Source: Epithemia pelagica (lineage: Eukaryota; Bacillariophyta; Bacillariophyceae; Surirellales; Surirellaceae). From it: 64,000 bases of DNA. The stretch is from positions 434,001-498,000 of the forward strand of contig OX337234.1 in NCBI GenBank assembly GCA_946965045.2. Reading direction: 5' to 3'. A program made the translations under genes and the position numbers. This document shows positions 51,248-61,663 of this stretch, one piece after another; position 1 is the stretch's first letter, and each line of letters begins with the position of its first letter. The notes below the pieces were generated by a model, which worked only from the letters and a program-made list of their open reading frames with translations, ran no database searches and had not been told where the DNA came from.

Positions 51248-51382
51248 GATCGAGATTTTCCAAAACTGCTCCCAATCGTGACAAAGTCGCTCACGGCGGA
51301 CGGCGGAGGCCAAATCTCTGTTCCATAGGGACCGAGATTTTCCATAGCTGCTCCCAAGCGGGACAAAGTCGCTCATCACGGA
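51248..51382 (+). repeat. imperfect 53-bp direct repeat
   Basis: Two copies starting at 51248 and ~51329 share CGAGATTTTCCA, CTGCTCCCAA and GACAAAGTCGCTCA at a period of ~81 bp. They sit in the promoter region of the GLE1-like gene (gap 50366-51594), which otherwise holds nothing recognised. Confidence 0.7.
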
Positions 51383-51594
51383 GGGCGAAAACTGATACCA
51401 GAGTAAATCTTTCCAAGAATTCTTAGCGGTCTTTTCATTTTATACCCGACAGGAGTTGAAGTTGGGCGTTTTTGCGAGTCGCACTTACTTTCAGACGCGC
51501 GCTTGCGGATCCATCGCAAGCAATCAAAAATTCCACCACAAACCACAATAAAAAAACAAAACCCAATATATCATTCCATCGCCAATGATCGAAT

Positions 51595-54500
51595 ATGAGC
51601 AACATTACGCCAAGTAAGGATTCTGCATCCTCCTTGTCGTCATTTTCATCCAAATCGGAGGCGGCCGCCTTTGCCTCAGCCTTTGCGGCAACCTCGACTG
51701 GGAACGCTCTCAAGAAAGCTTCTACGAGTACTACGACGATCGATTCCACTGGATGGAACGGAAGGGCCACAGAAACTCCTACGACTGCGACAACCGCAAC
51801 CACAAGTGATACTTCTTCGACTACCATGGAGCCACGAGACGAGAGCCACCCCCACAGTCCGCAGCAACACCCTCCAACGATTGCTCCAGCACAAGCCACG
51901 AAAACTTTCGAGAACACGGCATCGAAGAACACGACATGCAGAAGAAACGGTACCCATCTCGATGATTTGGACCAAAACAACTCGTCTCGGCACACCAATA
52001 ACCATTCCCAATCAGATTCGGACGTCTGTGTCGTTTCAGCGGTCGCCAGCAAACAAGCAGAGCAACGTACCAATGAGGAGCAGAACTCTGTTTCACCAAA
52101 CAAGTCCGAACCGTCCTTGGAAGAACCGTTACATCACACGCTCGAAGCAACCGCCCAAGAAACGTCCAGCACATCCAGCAATGGAACTGGCCCTGGTGAC
52201 AGAGACAATGAAGGATCACCAGGACTTTTGGGAGTTTCGCTTGCTAGTCCAAAACAAACGACCAGCGAAGATCAAGAACATTCCCCGGAGACTCCAGATT
52301 ATCATACGATCCTTACCCAGTTTTACGAGAAACACAACCCCTCCAAGTTGAACTCTGTAGCAGCCACTGTCAAAAAGTATCAGGTACGTTATGTGATGAT
52401 TGGGATTGTGTTGATTTTCCGACTTCTCAACTTTGGTCTTACAGGGGAGAGAGCGAGATATGTTTGCAAAGCTCGCTCTGAAATATGGTACGTCCTGCTC
52501 TTGAACCCTTTGATGGCACACGACAACTTGCTTACGTTTTCTTTCTACGCAGCTGTGGCGAATCCTCTGGATACTTTACAGGATCCGGGGAGGAAAGGCG
52601 TCGCAACTGCCTCCCCAAAGCCTCCTCCAATCGGCACACCAAATCCTAGCCCATCGTCGACAACTGCAAAGCCCACGGAGGTCCCATCTCCTTTCGCTTC
52701 TCAGAAAGACAATCAGTCATTAGCTTCAGTACCTGAGACGACTCCTGCGCAAACCTCCCAACCAAGTTTTGGGGCAAAAGCAACAAACCAACAGCCGGGC
52801 GGCTTCTCAGTCCGTAGTTTTACTTCTGTGCCCACTCCTTTCACCCACCCTCTGTCATCAAAGCCGGGCGGCTTCTCATTCGGTAGTTCTATTACTTCGG
52901 CGCCCACTCCTTTCACCCAACCTCTGTCATCATCAAAGCCGGGCGGCTTCTCATTCGGTAGTTCTATTAGTACTTCGGCGCCCACTCCTTTCACCCAACC
53001 TCTGTCATCATCAAAGCCCGACGGCTTCTCATTCGGTAGTTCTATTACTTCGGCGCCCACTCCTTTCACCCAACCTCTGTCATCAAAGCCCGCCAGCTTC
53101 TCATTCGGTAGTTCTATTACTTCTGCGCCCACTCCCTTCACCCAACCTCTGTCATCGCCGGCTCCTTGGACGCTCCCCTCAGTCAATAGAGTATCAAATT
53201 TATCGTTTGGGCAGCCTTCTGTCACCACTTCAGCACGCTCTAACGCTCCCACCCCATTTTCGTTTCCAGCAACTGTATCCAAGGCCGAACCACCCACCAA
53301 CGATAGCTTTGCGGCTTCCCTGACACCAGCAACATTGCAGCCCGATCCATTTAGCATGTCAGAACTGTCTTATGAGGAAGAGAGACTACGTTACATGTTC
53401 AAAAGAGGCGCCATAAAGACAGCCAGCAAATCTAGCAATGGGCCTGGCGTTTCGTCACCAAACGCTCCCACCCCATTTGCATTCCCAGCAACTACGTCCA
53501 AGTCCGAACCACCCACCAACGAAAGCTTGGCGGCTTCCCTGACCCCAGCAACATTGCAGTCCGATCCATCTAGCAAGCCAACGGAAGCCACCGTAACAGC
53601 CACGAAAACATCCAGCAAATCCAGCAATGGAACCGGCCCTACGTTATCAAGCCCTCCCGCTGCATTTTCGGTCCCAGCCACAGCAAACAAATCCCAACCC
53701 TCGACCAAATTAAGTTCTGCGGTTCATGCTGAGTTTTCATTTACGCTACCACCATCACAGTTCAAACCATCAAGCAAATCGACCACTGTTGCTTCCCCTA
53801 CGTTTCGGTGCCCTGTACCACCAATTGAGTCCAAACCACCCAGCAACTCAAGTATTGCAGATCCTCCCACGTTTTCGTTTCCACCAACAGCAGCCGAAAT
53901 CAAACCATGTAACCAATCAAGCTCTACGGTGCCCCCTATATTTTCATTTTCGGTTCCATCATCAACACAGTCCAAGCCAGAAGGAGAAGCTCTTGCCAAG
54001 GCACAGCAACAGCAACATTTACGTGAGGAACAACGCGCCGCTGAAAAAGCTGCGAAGGAGCAAGCCGAAAGGGCCGCTGCAGTAGACTATATTGGAAGAG
54101 CCGAAAAGTTAGTGGCGCAGCTCAAGTTATTACAAGAATCAGTGGAACCCTTTAACAAATCGAAACCAGTGGAACGGCGGCGATTAGAAATGAAAAAGAT
54201 TGTTAATGGAAAAGTCAATACACTATCCGAAGATGCGGATAAAATTCGGACCGTAGCCGGGGATGTGGCAGCAGCAATAAAAAAAGCAAAAGGAGATGAT
54301 CTACAAATTCAAGAACAAATCAAGGCTGGAAATGGAGAGTATAGTCCCGAGATGGCCAAGGGGAAACGATATTTTGTAGATTTACTGTGCAGCAAAGTGA
54401 TTATTCGAGTCCAAGCGGAAGGATTCAATGGACAACGTGGAGATGGATTTCCCCTGGCACACATGTTGACCATGGTGTCGGTGGAACATAAAGACGTTAT

Positions 54501-56481
54501 CCCAGTTTTGGCCGCTCATGTATATACAGTGTGTCATGCCGCTATTCCCAGACTTCCAAAGATTACGGAGGATGCCACTGACGATGAAGTTATGGAAACT
54601 TTGGGTATGCTGAGAGGCAAGGACGGCAACTTCGAAACCTTTGAACGATTCTTGGCTCGGACGGAAGGGCTGGTTTCTATCATTGCCAACATAATGTCAT
54701 CAGAACCTGCAGAACATACCCTTTTCGGTGGAAACCAGGGAGCAGTCAAATGGCTCTCTCGATTCTTGTCGGAACTCCCCGAGCCACCCGTCTCACCATT
54801 GCCCTTGATTACAGCTCCCGTTTTGGATGCCTTTTTGACCGGTGCTGGACACATGTTGGCCAATACTTTCCCGGATGAATTCAAAAAATGTCTTGAAAAA
54901 ATTCAAACGAATTGCCTGCCTCGTTTGGATGAAGGAGCAGTGGGAAAACCTTCCGCGACTAGTTTGAGAAAAACCTTGGATGGTGGATTTGAATCGTTCA
55001 AGACTACTCTCCCCAGTCGAGCGCTGGGTGAACTATACCATGGATCTAGTGCCAAAGGCACACGGAAGCCGATCTCCTCTGCTCCAGCCAGTTTGAAGTT
55101 TTATCAAAAGCTTGTCGAATCCAACAAAGACGAACACGTCATTGTTAAATTGCATGACCTCGTTCCACTGGTGGCAAACTTGCACCACCTACAGATCTAC
55201 TATGTTTTTGTCAATATCCTTTTGCGGCAGGACCTGGTTACAACAAACGACGTACAACATTTCATGCAGAAAGCATTGCGAGCGACCTTCACCAGTAACG
55301 TAACAAAAGAGAACAAGGCGACATCAACGATATCCGATAGCCTGAAGGATATGCAGAAGGAGGCACGGCTTCGTTCATGTCGTATTGTCGAAAAGTGCTA
55401 CACCGATGGAATTCTCAATGGCGGAGACTTCCAGCATTTTCGCTCTTGCATCATGGAACCTTATAGTCGGGAAGAATGCAGTTGGTCTTCTCCTCTGACG
55501 GAACTGGATCTAGGAGAGCACTTGGCCCTTTATGAATTTCGCCTCGGAGAAGTCAACTACCGAAAAGACGATAAAATGCTGTCCAGGGTCAAGCTGCTGG
55601 GCTGGTCGCTCAAACAGTTACAGAACGCTTTCTGGGAGGGCCGTCCCATCGATGTTGCGATTGCCTCCATGTGTGCGCTGCTGAATGCCCATGCCATGTC
55701 TCACGAACAAGACCCTCAATCATCTGCTCTTCCCGCGAACAACGAGTCTCCTGCTAAAAGGCAAGGAACGACACCTTCCATACTATCCTGCATAGTCGAT
55801 TTTGGTGACGTACGTCATATTGAATCCGTTGTGAAACAAACAGAGATGACAGCGTTCCAACCGATCGTACAGCAAGGGATCGCTATGGTCGAAAGGGCCA
55901 CAGACGCCCACACTGCATCGCGGGACCCTAGGACTGATATTCTTGTAAACATTACAGGTCAGCTCACCCACGCGATCCAACAACAAAGTCATGATTGTAA
56001 CCACAACGACCACGAGATGGAAGAAGAAAAGTCAGTACTTCTGGCTCTGGTTGTAGCAGCCAAGATGATCCAAGCATCCGAAAAGCAGGACCAACCCACT
56101 GTTCACGACCTTGATACCAAGCACAAGACAGGTGACAAGTTGCCGTTGAATGTGAGGCTAGAACGTCTGTCTTTGACCGAAAGAGAGAATTTGATTCAAG
56201 CACCCGATGAACCCCTTGACAACGAGATGGTCGACAACTACAACGACAAGGAACCTAAGAGACACACACAACCGGCGGTCTTGTTGTCAGAACAGGGTGA
56301 TGCGCCCCCCAAGTTACCCTTGGCCCTGCGGTTGCAGCGCCTCGAAGAAATGATGGGAGTCGTGCATCGCATTTCCTCCCTGGAACACTACTTTGGTAGC
56401 TCCATCCCCAAGGATGGTTCCAAGGACCAAGAACTGACACTGATGGACCGTGTGACTCGACTGGAAAAGCTCATGACGTAA
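51595..56481 (+). CDS. GLE1: FG-repeat + GLE1-domain nucleoporin / mRNA-export factor
   Basis: Exons 51595-52383, 52445-52487 and 52553-56481 (introns 61 and 65 bp) give 1586 aa. Splicing restores YHTILTQFYEKHNP, then VKKYQGRERDMFAKLALKY, a helix like those of Nup214-type proteins. Residues ~330-560 hold FG repeats (GGFSFGSSITSAPTPFTQPL, five near-copies). After a Ser/Pro-rich stretch and a Gln/Glu/Arg coiled coil (~770-840) comes the GLE1 domain (~900-1120): KRYFVDLLCSKVIIRVQAE, VLAAHVYTVCHAAIPRLPK, GAVKWLSRFL. GLE1 activates the helicase Dbp5 with inositol hexakisphosphate at the pore's cytoplasmic face. Further helices and repeated LRLQRLEEMMGVVHRISSLE elements form the C-terminus. FG repeats and a long C-terminal extension in one GLE1 chain are unusual compared with yeast and animal GLE1. 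Confidence 0.83.
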   Translation: MSNITPSKDSASSLSSFSSKSEAAAFASAFAATSTGNALKKASTSTTTIDSTGWNGRATETPTTATTATTSDTSSTTMEPRDESHPHSPQQHPPTIAPAQATKTFENTASKNTTCRRNGTHLDDLDQNNSSRHTNNHSQSDSDVCVVSAVASKQAEQRTNEEQNSVSPNKSEPSLEEPLHHTLEATAQETSSTSSNGTGPGDRDNEGSPGLLGVSLASPKQTTSEDQEHSPETPDYHTILTQFYEKHNPSKLNSVAATVKKYQVRYVMIGIVLIFRLLNFGLTGERARYVCKARSEIWYVLLLNPLMAHDNLLTFSFYAAVANPLDTLQDPGRKGVATASPKPPPIGTPNPSPSSTTAKPTEVPSPFASQKDNQSLASVPETTPAQTSQPSFGAKATNQQPGGFSVRSFTSVPTPFTHPLSSKPGGFSFGSSITSAPTPFTQPLSSSKPGGFSFGSSISTSAPTPFTQPLSSSKPDGFSFGSSITSAPTPFTQPLSSKPASFSFGSSITSAPTPFTQPLSSPAPWTLPSVNRVSNLSFGQPSVTTSARSNAPTPFSFPATVSKAEPPTNDSFAASLTPATLQPDPFSMSELSYEEERLRYMFKRGAIKTASKSSNGPGVSSPNAPTPFAFPATTSKSEPPTNESLAASLTPATLQSDPSSKPTEATVTATKTSSKSSNGTGPTLSSPPAAFSVPATANKSQPSTKLSSAVHAEFSFTLPPSQFKPSSKSTTVASPTFRCPVPPIESKPPSNSSIADPPTFSFPPTAAEIKPCNQSSSTVPPIFSFSVPSSTQSKPEGEALAKAQQQQHLREEQRAAEKAAKEQAERAAAVDYIGRAEKLVAQLKLLQESVEPFNKSKPVERRRLEMKKIVNGKVNTLSEDADKIRTVAGDVAAAIKKAKGDDLQIQEQIKAGNGEYSPEMAKGKRYFVDLLCSKVIIRVQAEGFNGQRGDGFPLAHMLTMVSVEHKDVIPVLAAHVYTVCHAAIPRLPKITEDATDDEVMETLGMLRGKDGNFETFERFLARTEGLVSIIANIMSSEPAEHTLFGGNQGAVKWLSRFLSELPEPPVSPLPLITAPVLDAFLTGAGHMLANTFPDEFKKCLEKIQTNCLPRLDEGAVGKPSATSLRKTLDGGFESFKTTLPSRALGELYHGSSAKGTRKPISSAPASLKFYQKLVESNKDEHVIVKLHDLVPLVANLHHLQIYYVFVNILLRQDLVTTNDVQHFMQKALRATFTSNVTKENKATSTISDSLKDMQKEARLRSCRIVEKCYTDGILNGGDFQHFRSCIMEPYSREECSWSSPLTELDLGEHLALYEFRLGEVNYRKDDKMLSRVKLLGWSLKQLQNAFWEGRPIDVAIASMCALLNAHAMSHEQDPQSSALPANNESPAKRQGTTPSILSCIVDFGDVRHIESVVKQTEMTAFQPIVQQGIAMVERATDAHTASRDPRTDILVNITGQLTHAIQQQSHDCNHNDHEMEEEKSVLLALVVAAKMIQASEKQDQPTVHDLDTKHKTGDKLPLNVRLERLSLTERENLIQAPDEPLDNEMVDNYNDKEPKRHTQPAVLLSEQGDAPPKLPLALRLQRLEEMMGVVHRISSLEHYFGSSIPKDGSKDQELTLMDRVTRLEKLMT

Positions 56482-57014
56482 TCCATGTAAAGTCGGATTA
56501 TGATGCAACGCCCATTTCTCTACGGATAAGAAGAAAGGTTAATTGCGCTCTTCTCCTTGGTTGTCTCTAGTAGGCGGGCTTCTGTGCCCTATAGTAAACA
56601 AAGCATCATGGTGATCTTCAGGTGGTTCGAGGAGCACAAGTCCAAACGTCTTTCAAGTGGCGAGCAAAAGTCTATTGCTATTGTAGTGGCTAGTGGCACT
56701 ATAGCTAGAGGACTAGCTACTTGTACGATGGCTGTCCCCCCCCCCGCGCGCGCTACTTTTCAGACGAGGGCCGCCGCCGCCGGTATGCGCAGCGCGTGAG
56801 GTGATGATGCTCTATGTGCGCAATCCACACACCCAACAAAAACACAGAATACAGCATCTTCTGTTGGCGTGTGGCGTCTCATTCATCATTTGTTCTTTCG
56901 TTTACGAGTCCACGGCCTACAATCCTTTTCTCTCATGATGCAACAACAACACCAACTACTTGACACGACGAGAGGTACACTACTTTACCATCCCAATCTA
57001 GGAATAGTAGTCAT

Positions 57015-57809
57015 ATGAGCCATTCTGAACGTACCGTTGGGTCACCATCCATCACTGCTTTGTCGTCCGATGCTGCAACATCCCTCCAACAACAAGGAAC
57101 CATAACCCTCACGGAAACCACAAACAACAACAACGTTGCAATGGCAAACTCAAGAAAGTCGCCGCCTAGTGAAAAGGATCAGGACAAGAAAAAAGGAACG
57201 CGCAAGAAGAAAAGCAAGACCGGGCAAGATTCAAAATCAACAAAGGCGTTGGATGAAAAGGACAAGATTCAAGACAAGAAGAACAAGAACAAGAAGGAAG
57301 GAGAGAACAATGAGAATAACAAGACTGGGCGACATGTAGCGACAGCCAATGCCAGCATTTCTGCATCGACTGCTGCGGATCCTGCCAAACAGTCTGTACG
57401 AAATGCCAACGGTACTATGAGAAGTGAGCCCCTACAGGAGGGTGGAATCAACGACTTTAATGAGCTCCAAAACATGCTGCGTCCCCTTCTGGAACCACGA
57501 GAGCAACCGCGACAACCTGCCATTCACCAGATCGACGAAACGGCACTCAGGCAGAGTGGCCCTACCACAACCATAGTCACAAGGTCCTCCAAGAGTGGAC
57601 AAGCAGCAGCGGCAGACATGAATCCAACGACGCTACTAGATCAACCGCCATTAGAAATTGGGTTTTCACGTCCATTGGCCATTCTTTCGGCAACCGAGAC
57701 AAGGTCAGCTGAAAAGCACAGAGGAACCAACACAGATCAAACGTCAAGTCAGACAAACATGTCGCCCACTGCGAATGCGGAATCCAGTAGTGCCATCGGT
57801 TCGTTCTAA
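57015..57809 (+). CDS. lysine-rich low-complexity protein, upstream part of a decayed gene
   Basis: 264 aa from the ATG at 57015. It is dominated by Lys/Asp/Asn-rich low complexity (DKKKGTRKKKSKTGQD, KDKIQDKKNKNKK), with Ser/Thr-rich ends. I do not recognise it. Directly downstream (57820-58308) lies a broken copy of the 3' end of the GLE1-like gene in other frames, so the ORF may be the surviving front of a paralog or a chimera. It could also be non-functional. Confidence 0.45.
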   Translation: MSHSERTVGSPSITALSSDAATSLQQQGTITLTETTNNNNVAMANSRKSPPSEKDQDKKKGTRKKKSKTGQDSKSTKALDEKDKIQDKKNKNKKEGENNENNKTGRHVATANASISASTAADPAKQSVRNANGTMRSEPLQEGGINDFNELQNMLRPLLEPREQPRQPAIHQIDETALRQSGPTTTIVTRSSKSGQAAAADMNPTTLLDQPPLEIGFSRPLAILSATETRSAEKHRGTNTDQTSSQTNMSPTANAESSSAIGSF

Positions 57810-57819
57810 AACGAACCAA

Positions 57820-58308
57820 AATGGTGACGCTGCAATCTGTCGTGGAGCATGCAATCACCATGGTAGATAAGGCAACAGAAGCCCACACTTTCGGATGTAC
57901 CGATATTCTTGTGGACATTACGGGGCAGTGGGCCAACGCGATTACACTTGCGATGGTAAGATCAATCACGACGAGAATCGAGAAAAATCAGTGCTATCGG
58001 CTTTGGTTGTGGCAGCAAAGATGATTCAAGCATCCGAACCCTCACCCCCAAAAACCATTATTATGGAGCCACATTCTGATTATCCTCAGGCTCCCACGAA
58101 ACTTTAGACGCAGCCGAATGCAAAAACTGGTGCATACAGGACGCTTGCATTGACGACAAGATTGCAACACTTGGAAGATATGGTGGGAGTAGTGCATCGC
58201 ATTTCGTCCTTGGAAAGATATTTTGGTATCCCGGTGTCGGATGATTCCTCATGTGGCCCATCGACACTGGCCGAGCGTGTGACTCGACTCGAAAATCTCA
58301 TGAGTTGA
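57820..58308 (+). pseudogene. broken duplicate of the GLE1-like gene's 3' end
   Basis: Three pieces in different frames match the last ~250 residues of the upstream gene: HAITMVDKATEAHT with TDILVDITGQ (parent VERATDAHT, TDILVNITGQ); SVLSALVVAAKMIQASE (parent SVLLALVVAAKMIQASE); LQHLEDMVGVVHRISSLERY with LAERVTRLENLM (parent LQRLEEMMGVVHRISSLEHY, LMDRVTRLEKLM). A stop at 58105-58107 and at least one frameshift separate them. The LRLxRLEx coiled-coil end is the best kept. Confidence 0.8.
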
Positions 58309-58404
58309 TCGACGGAGTCACAGATCGATCCATTATAATGAGTAGAATGACACAAGTTCGGTGGCACAACCAGTTGTCATCCATATGCAGAGTTTTCCTT
58401 TGTT

Positions 58405-59271
58405 CTAAGTCTCACTCTTGGCACGTTTCTTCGTTGCATCACCTGACGCTTTCGATAGGTCTTTCGGTGGTTCGGGAGGAACGGCAAAGAGCTGTTTGAA
58501 CTCGGAATAACTGAGTTCCACGGATGAATCCTCCACAACAGGTGCAATGATTTGATCACCCCGACGTTTACGTTTGGACGAAGGATCACGACGAGTATTG
58601 GAAAGACTCTTGGCATGTTGCAACATGCGTTCGGCTTGATCACGTGTCCAACCTCCCTCCACTTGTCGTTCGGCTACTCGTAGGAGTTGATCTACATCAA
58701 TTGTATCCTTGTGATCACTCTTCCAGCATTTATCAAAGACGGCCTTGAGTTCCTGTTCACGATCTTTGCGTGGATGCTGTGATTGAAGTAAAAGAAACAG
58801 AATGCAAGGCAACGTGACGAAAGAAGCAAGTCATGAGAATACTCTTGCTTGTGGGAGAAACAGGAGCAAGGAATGAATACCTTTCTCTCATTTTGTCATC
58901 GGGCTCGTGTCTGTTCGTACCTTGGACAAGAAGAGCAGTGTCTGTTCCAACGTCAAACGGCCATCCATCAATTGTTCGGTATACAAGCTAGTTCGTTTCC
59001 CCACTACTAGTGAGGATGCATTCTGGCCGTTGTCGTCCTCCTCGATGGTACCCTCTGATGGTAGGACTTGAAGTTGCTTTTGCTTGGCGTCCCGTTCCAT
59101 GGTTTGTTGTCGGTGTACCGCCCTGGTCAGATTTTCTACCGTGGCAAATCGTGTCGGCAGGAATCCCAATCCCAAATAAATGGTTTGCAAGTCTTGGACG
59201 GAAATGGTTTCATCCACGTCTTCCAGAGCCTGAAAGCTTTCCGTCACATCAAATTGCGTGGCCCAATCCAT
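58405..59271 (-). CDS. small helical protein, EF-hand-like, two exons
   Basis: Exon 1 59271-58921, intron 58777-58920 (144 bp, donor GTACGA), exon 2 58776-58405; about 240 aa. The upstream ATG at 59427 would add 52 residues; the one at 59271 (MDWATQFDVTESF) fits better. Two helix-loop-helix units are visible: ESFQALEDVDETISVQDLQTIYLGLGF and KAVFDKCWKSDHKDTIDVDQLLRVA, each with an Ile two-thirds along the loop as in EF-hands, but the acidic Ca2+ ligands are incomplete. Family therefore tentative; Ca2+ binding doubtful. The C-terminus is basic (SKRKRRGDQ) then acidic-aromatic. Confidence 0.6.
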
Positions 59272-60241
59272 AATGATGATACGGAATGTTGGTGTCGTTT
59301 TGCTCTCTTTTTCAAGCGCAGTCAATGCCAAAGATAGACAACCGTCTTGGTTCCTGCATGTCACAAAAGCCAAGAAACGTGGTAAGCCGGCATCTCGTAT
59401 TCCAATGTAGACACAAGCAGGAAGCATTTCGCGAAGACACAGTTCCTGTTTCCATTATCCAAAGGAAGAACGCTGCCGTTATATACGACGCCTCTCGGAC
59501 TCTTACCTCTCTTATTTCAGAGGAAGTTCAAAGGGAGATTGATGCAGAGAGGAGGTTTCCGTTATCTAGGTAGTGTTGGTACGGTCAATAAAGCAATGCA
59601 GATTGTAGATCGCCATGTATGTCGTGTCGTCGAAAAAGAGGTGCTCATGATGGCACATACTCCCGAGTGAGTCAAGTAGTAGTCGCTCGGAGTGATCTTA
59701 TTTTGTGATAGCGTCGTTTCATACCACCGCGCTTGGAGGTAATGAATGAGCCGATGCCGAAACACTATGTGAAGTATGGAGACTATCTCATTTATGCTAC
59801 CTTCGCCTAGGTAGATCTATTGCGACCACCGACTCGCCATGAGACTCCTAATTCCTAATACCAATGCAAAGAAAATCCGAGAAAATCAAAGGATGGTTTC
59901 CCGTGGAGGGGACACTTTCGATCGACTCTATTATTGATTGGTCTATTGCAGTAGAGCGGACAACGCTTTGTGCGCAATCCACGATAGTCAAAGAGGAGTT
60001 CATCCATTCGTACTTGTCAGTTGGCACAGAATTGCGACCAACCAGCCAAGAGGGCAATCGTCACTCTCCAAAGTCGTAGGATTGGACATAACTCTCATTA
60101 TGGAGGATGAGATTGGTTCCATCTATCTTGGCCCGACAGACCATCCTGTACATATGGTTGTGGTTGTCCATGGCCATGTGCTGCCATGTGTCGTTTCGTT
60201 TGCTTCGTCTTTGGATTGTCGGTTTGTCTGTTTGTTTGGTT
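59272..60241. other. intergenic, about 1 kb
   Basis: Between two minus-strand genes. No gene, RNA or repeat that I can support. Confidence 0.45.
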
Positions 60242-61663
60242 TTAAATGCCGCCTCCTCGAAAAAAGGAGGGATCAAATTGATAGCGTCGCATATCTTCTT
60301 CCAAGCGGGGTGGTGGCAATACCGTATGGGACGACGAAGACGACAGTCCATGTCCTTGCAATTCGACGCGAAACAAATCCACCACGGAAACAAGGGGAAT
60401 CCCTTCGTCCAAAACAAGCAATTCACCCCGCTCCAATTCAATCCATTCTTCATCCTTGGTCAAGGGTTTGGTGGCCACAATGCAAACCGACGTCGATGTC
60501 GACACTGTCGTCGAATCCTGGTGTGTCACGGAATCGCCACAGACCTGCGGAATGGTGGCCGTGGCCGTGTTGCTACTGTCGCCATTCGCGACGGCTTGTT
60601 GGGCATGAAAATGAACGGCATAGGTATCATCCTCGCCATTCTGTTTCGTTTGGGGATTGCTGTTGTCTCGTGGAATGCACAATTCTTCCTCGTGATCCGT
60701 CGACGTGTCTCGGAGCGTGTAATAGACACCATTCCACACATTGGATCCCGGTCGTTTGCCGGGCCAACTGTACACCCACAACAAGTGGGGACCACACGTG
60801 AGCATAAAATTCAAAATGGTTTCATCGGGATTGTAGTCCACCATTTCTTGACAGAGGGATTGCAATTCGTCATACAAGATTGGTAAGGACGGCATGGTAT
60901 CGGTAAATTTGGCCCGCAAGGCATTGAGAATGGCACAAAAGGCTGCTTCCGAATCCGTCGTGCCGACGGGAGCATAAATGCGTTGTTGTTGAGGAGGAGG
61001 TGCTTGTCCATTGACGTGTGGTTGTTCATGTTGTTGTGGTTGTTGTCCCAAGACGTATTGCGGATAATCATCAAAGAGTGGGACTTGTCCATTGTGACAA
61101 AAGCACCATTGAATGCCCCACATTTCTCGCGAAAAGGGATGAACATTGGCCAATTCGACGGCCCCCGTGGTGGCATAGCGAATGTGGGCCACCAAATTGC
61201 ACGTGGCAATGCCGGCATCCACCAAAAAGTGCGCCAATGGCGACGTACTGGCCGGTTCCACGTCGTGAAATTGTCGCAAACTATTGTGTTGATAATAGGC
61301 CAAGCCCCATCCATCGGCATGAATGTCTGTCCGGCCACCGCGTTCGCAAAATCGAGGCCAGGTCACGGAAACTTCGGTCGGTAGGGCACAATTCATGCCC
61401 AACAATTGGCACGACAGGGCAGATGTCGCTCGAGAAAAGGGTCTCAGGTGTTCGTGTCGTGAAAGACGAGGTGTGACAAGGGTCGTTTCCATTGGAGAAA
61501 CGACCACAACCGTGGGTTGCCGTCGTGCTGTCCTTGTGGTCGAAGTAGGAGGAACCGAACGCGCCAGAAAGGCTTGTGTCGGTTTCAGTAGCAACAAGGA
61601 AAACCAACAGCACACTCCATAATAGAGCATACCTCGTCGGTTCCAAGAACTTGTCGTCGTCAT
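60242..61663 (-). CDS. class II glutamine amidotransferase (YafJ/DUG3-like)
   Basis: About 473 aa from the ATG at 61663 (an upstream in-frame ATG at 61819 precedes only low complexity). A hydrophobic stretch CCWFSLLLLKPTQAFLARS (signal + AF motif) suggests plastid import. The Ntn-type amidotransferase core begins at SCQLLGMNC (the first Cys is the nucleophile, at residue ~85), then GGRTDIHADGWGLAYY, NLVAHIRYATTGAVELANVHPF, CFCHNGQV, GTTDSEAAFCAIL and WVYSWPGKRPGSNVW. In DUG3 this activity helps break down glutathione; in YafJ the substrate is unknown. Asn-rich and Gln-rich inserts interrupt the fold. The Cys can act only if everything before it is cut off. Confidence 0.88.
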   Translation of the reverse strand: MTTTSSWNRRGMLYYGVCCWFSLLLLKPTQAFLARSVPPTSTTRTARRQPTVVVVSPMETTLVTPRLSRHEHLRPFSRATSALSCQLLGMNCALPTEVSVTWPRFCERGGRTDIHADGWGLAYYQHNSLRQFHDVEPASTSPLAHFLVDAGIATCNLVAHIRYATTGAVELANVHPFSREMWGIQWCFCHNGQVPLFDDYPQYVLGQQPQQHEQPHVNGQAPPPQQQRIYAPVGTTDSEAAFCAILNALRAKFTDTMPSLPILYDELQSLCQEMVDYNPDETILNFMLTCGPHLLWVYSWPGKRPGSNVWNGVYYTLRDTSTDHEEELCIPRDNSNPQTKQNGEDDTYAVHFHAQQAVANGDSSNTATATIPQVCGDSVTHQDSTTVSTSTSVCIVATKPLTKDEEWIELERGELLVLDEGIPLVSVVDLFRVELQGHGLSSSSSHTVLPPPRLEEDMRRYQFDPSFFRGGGI

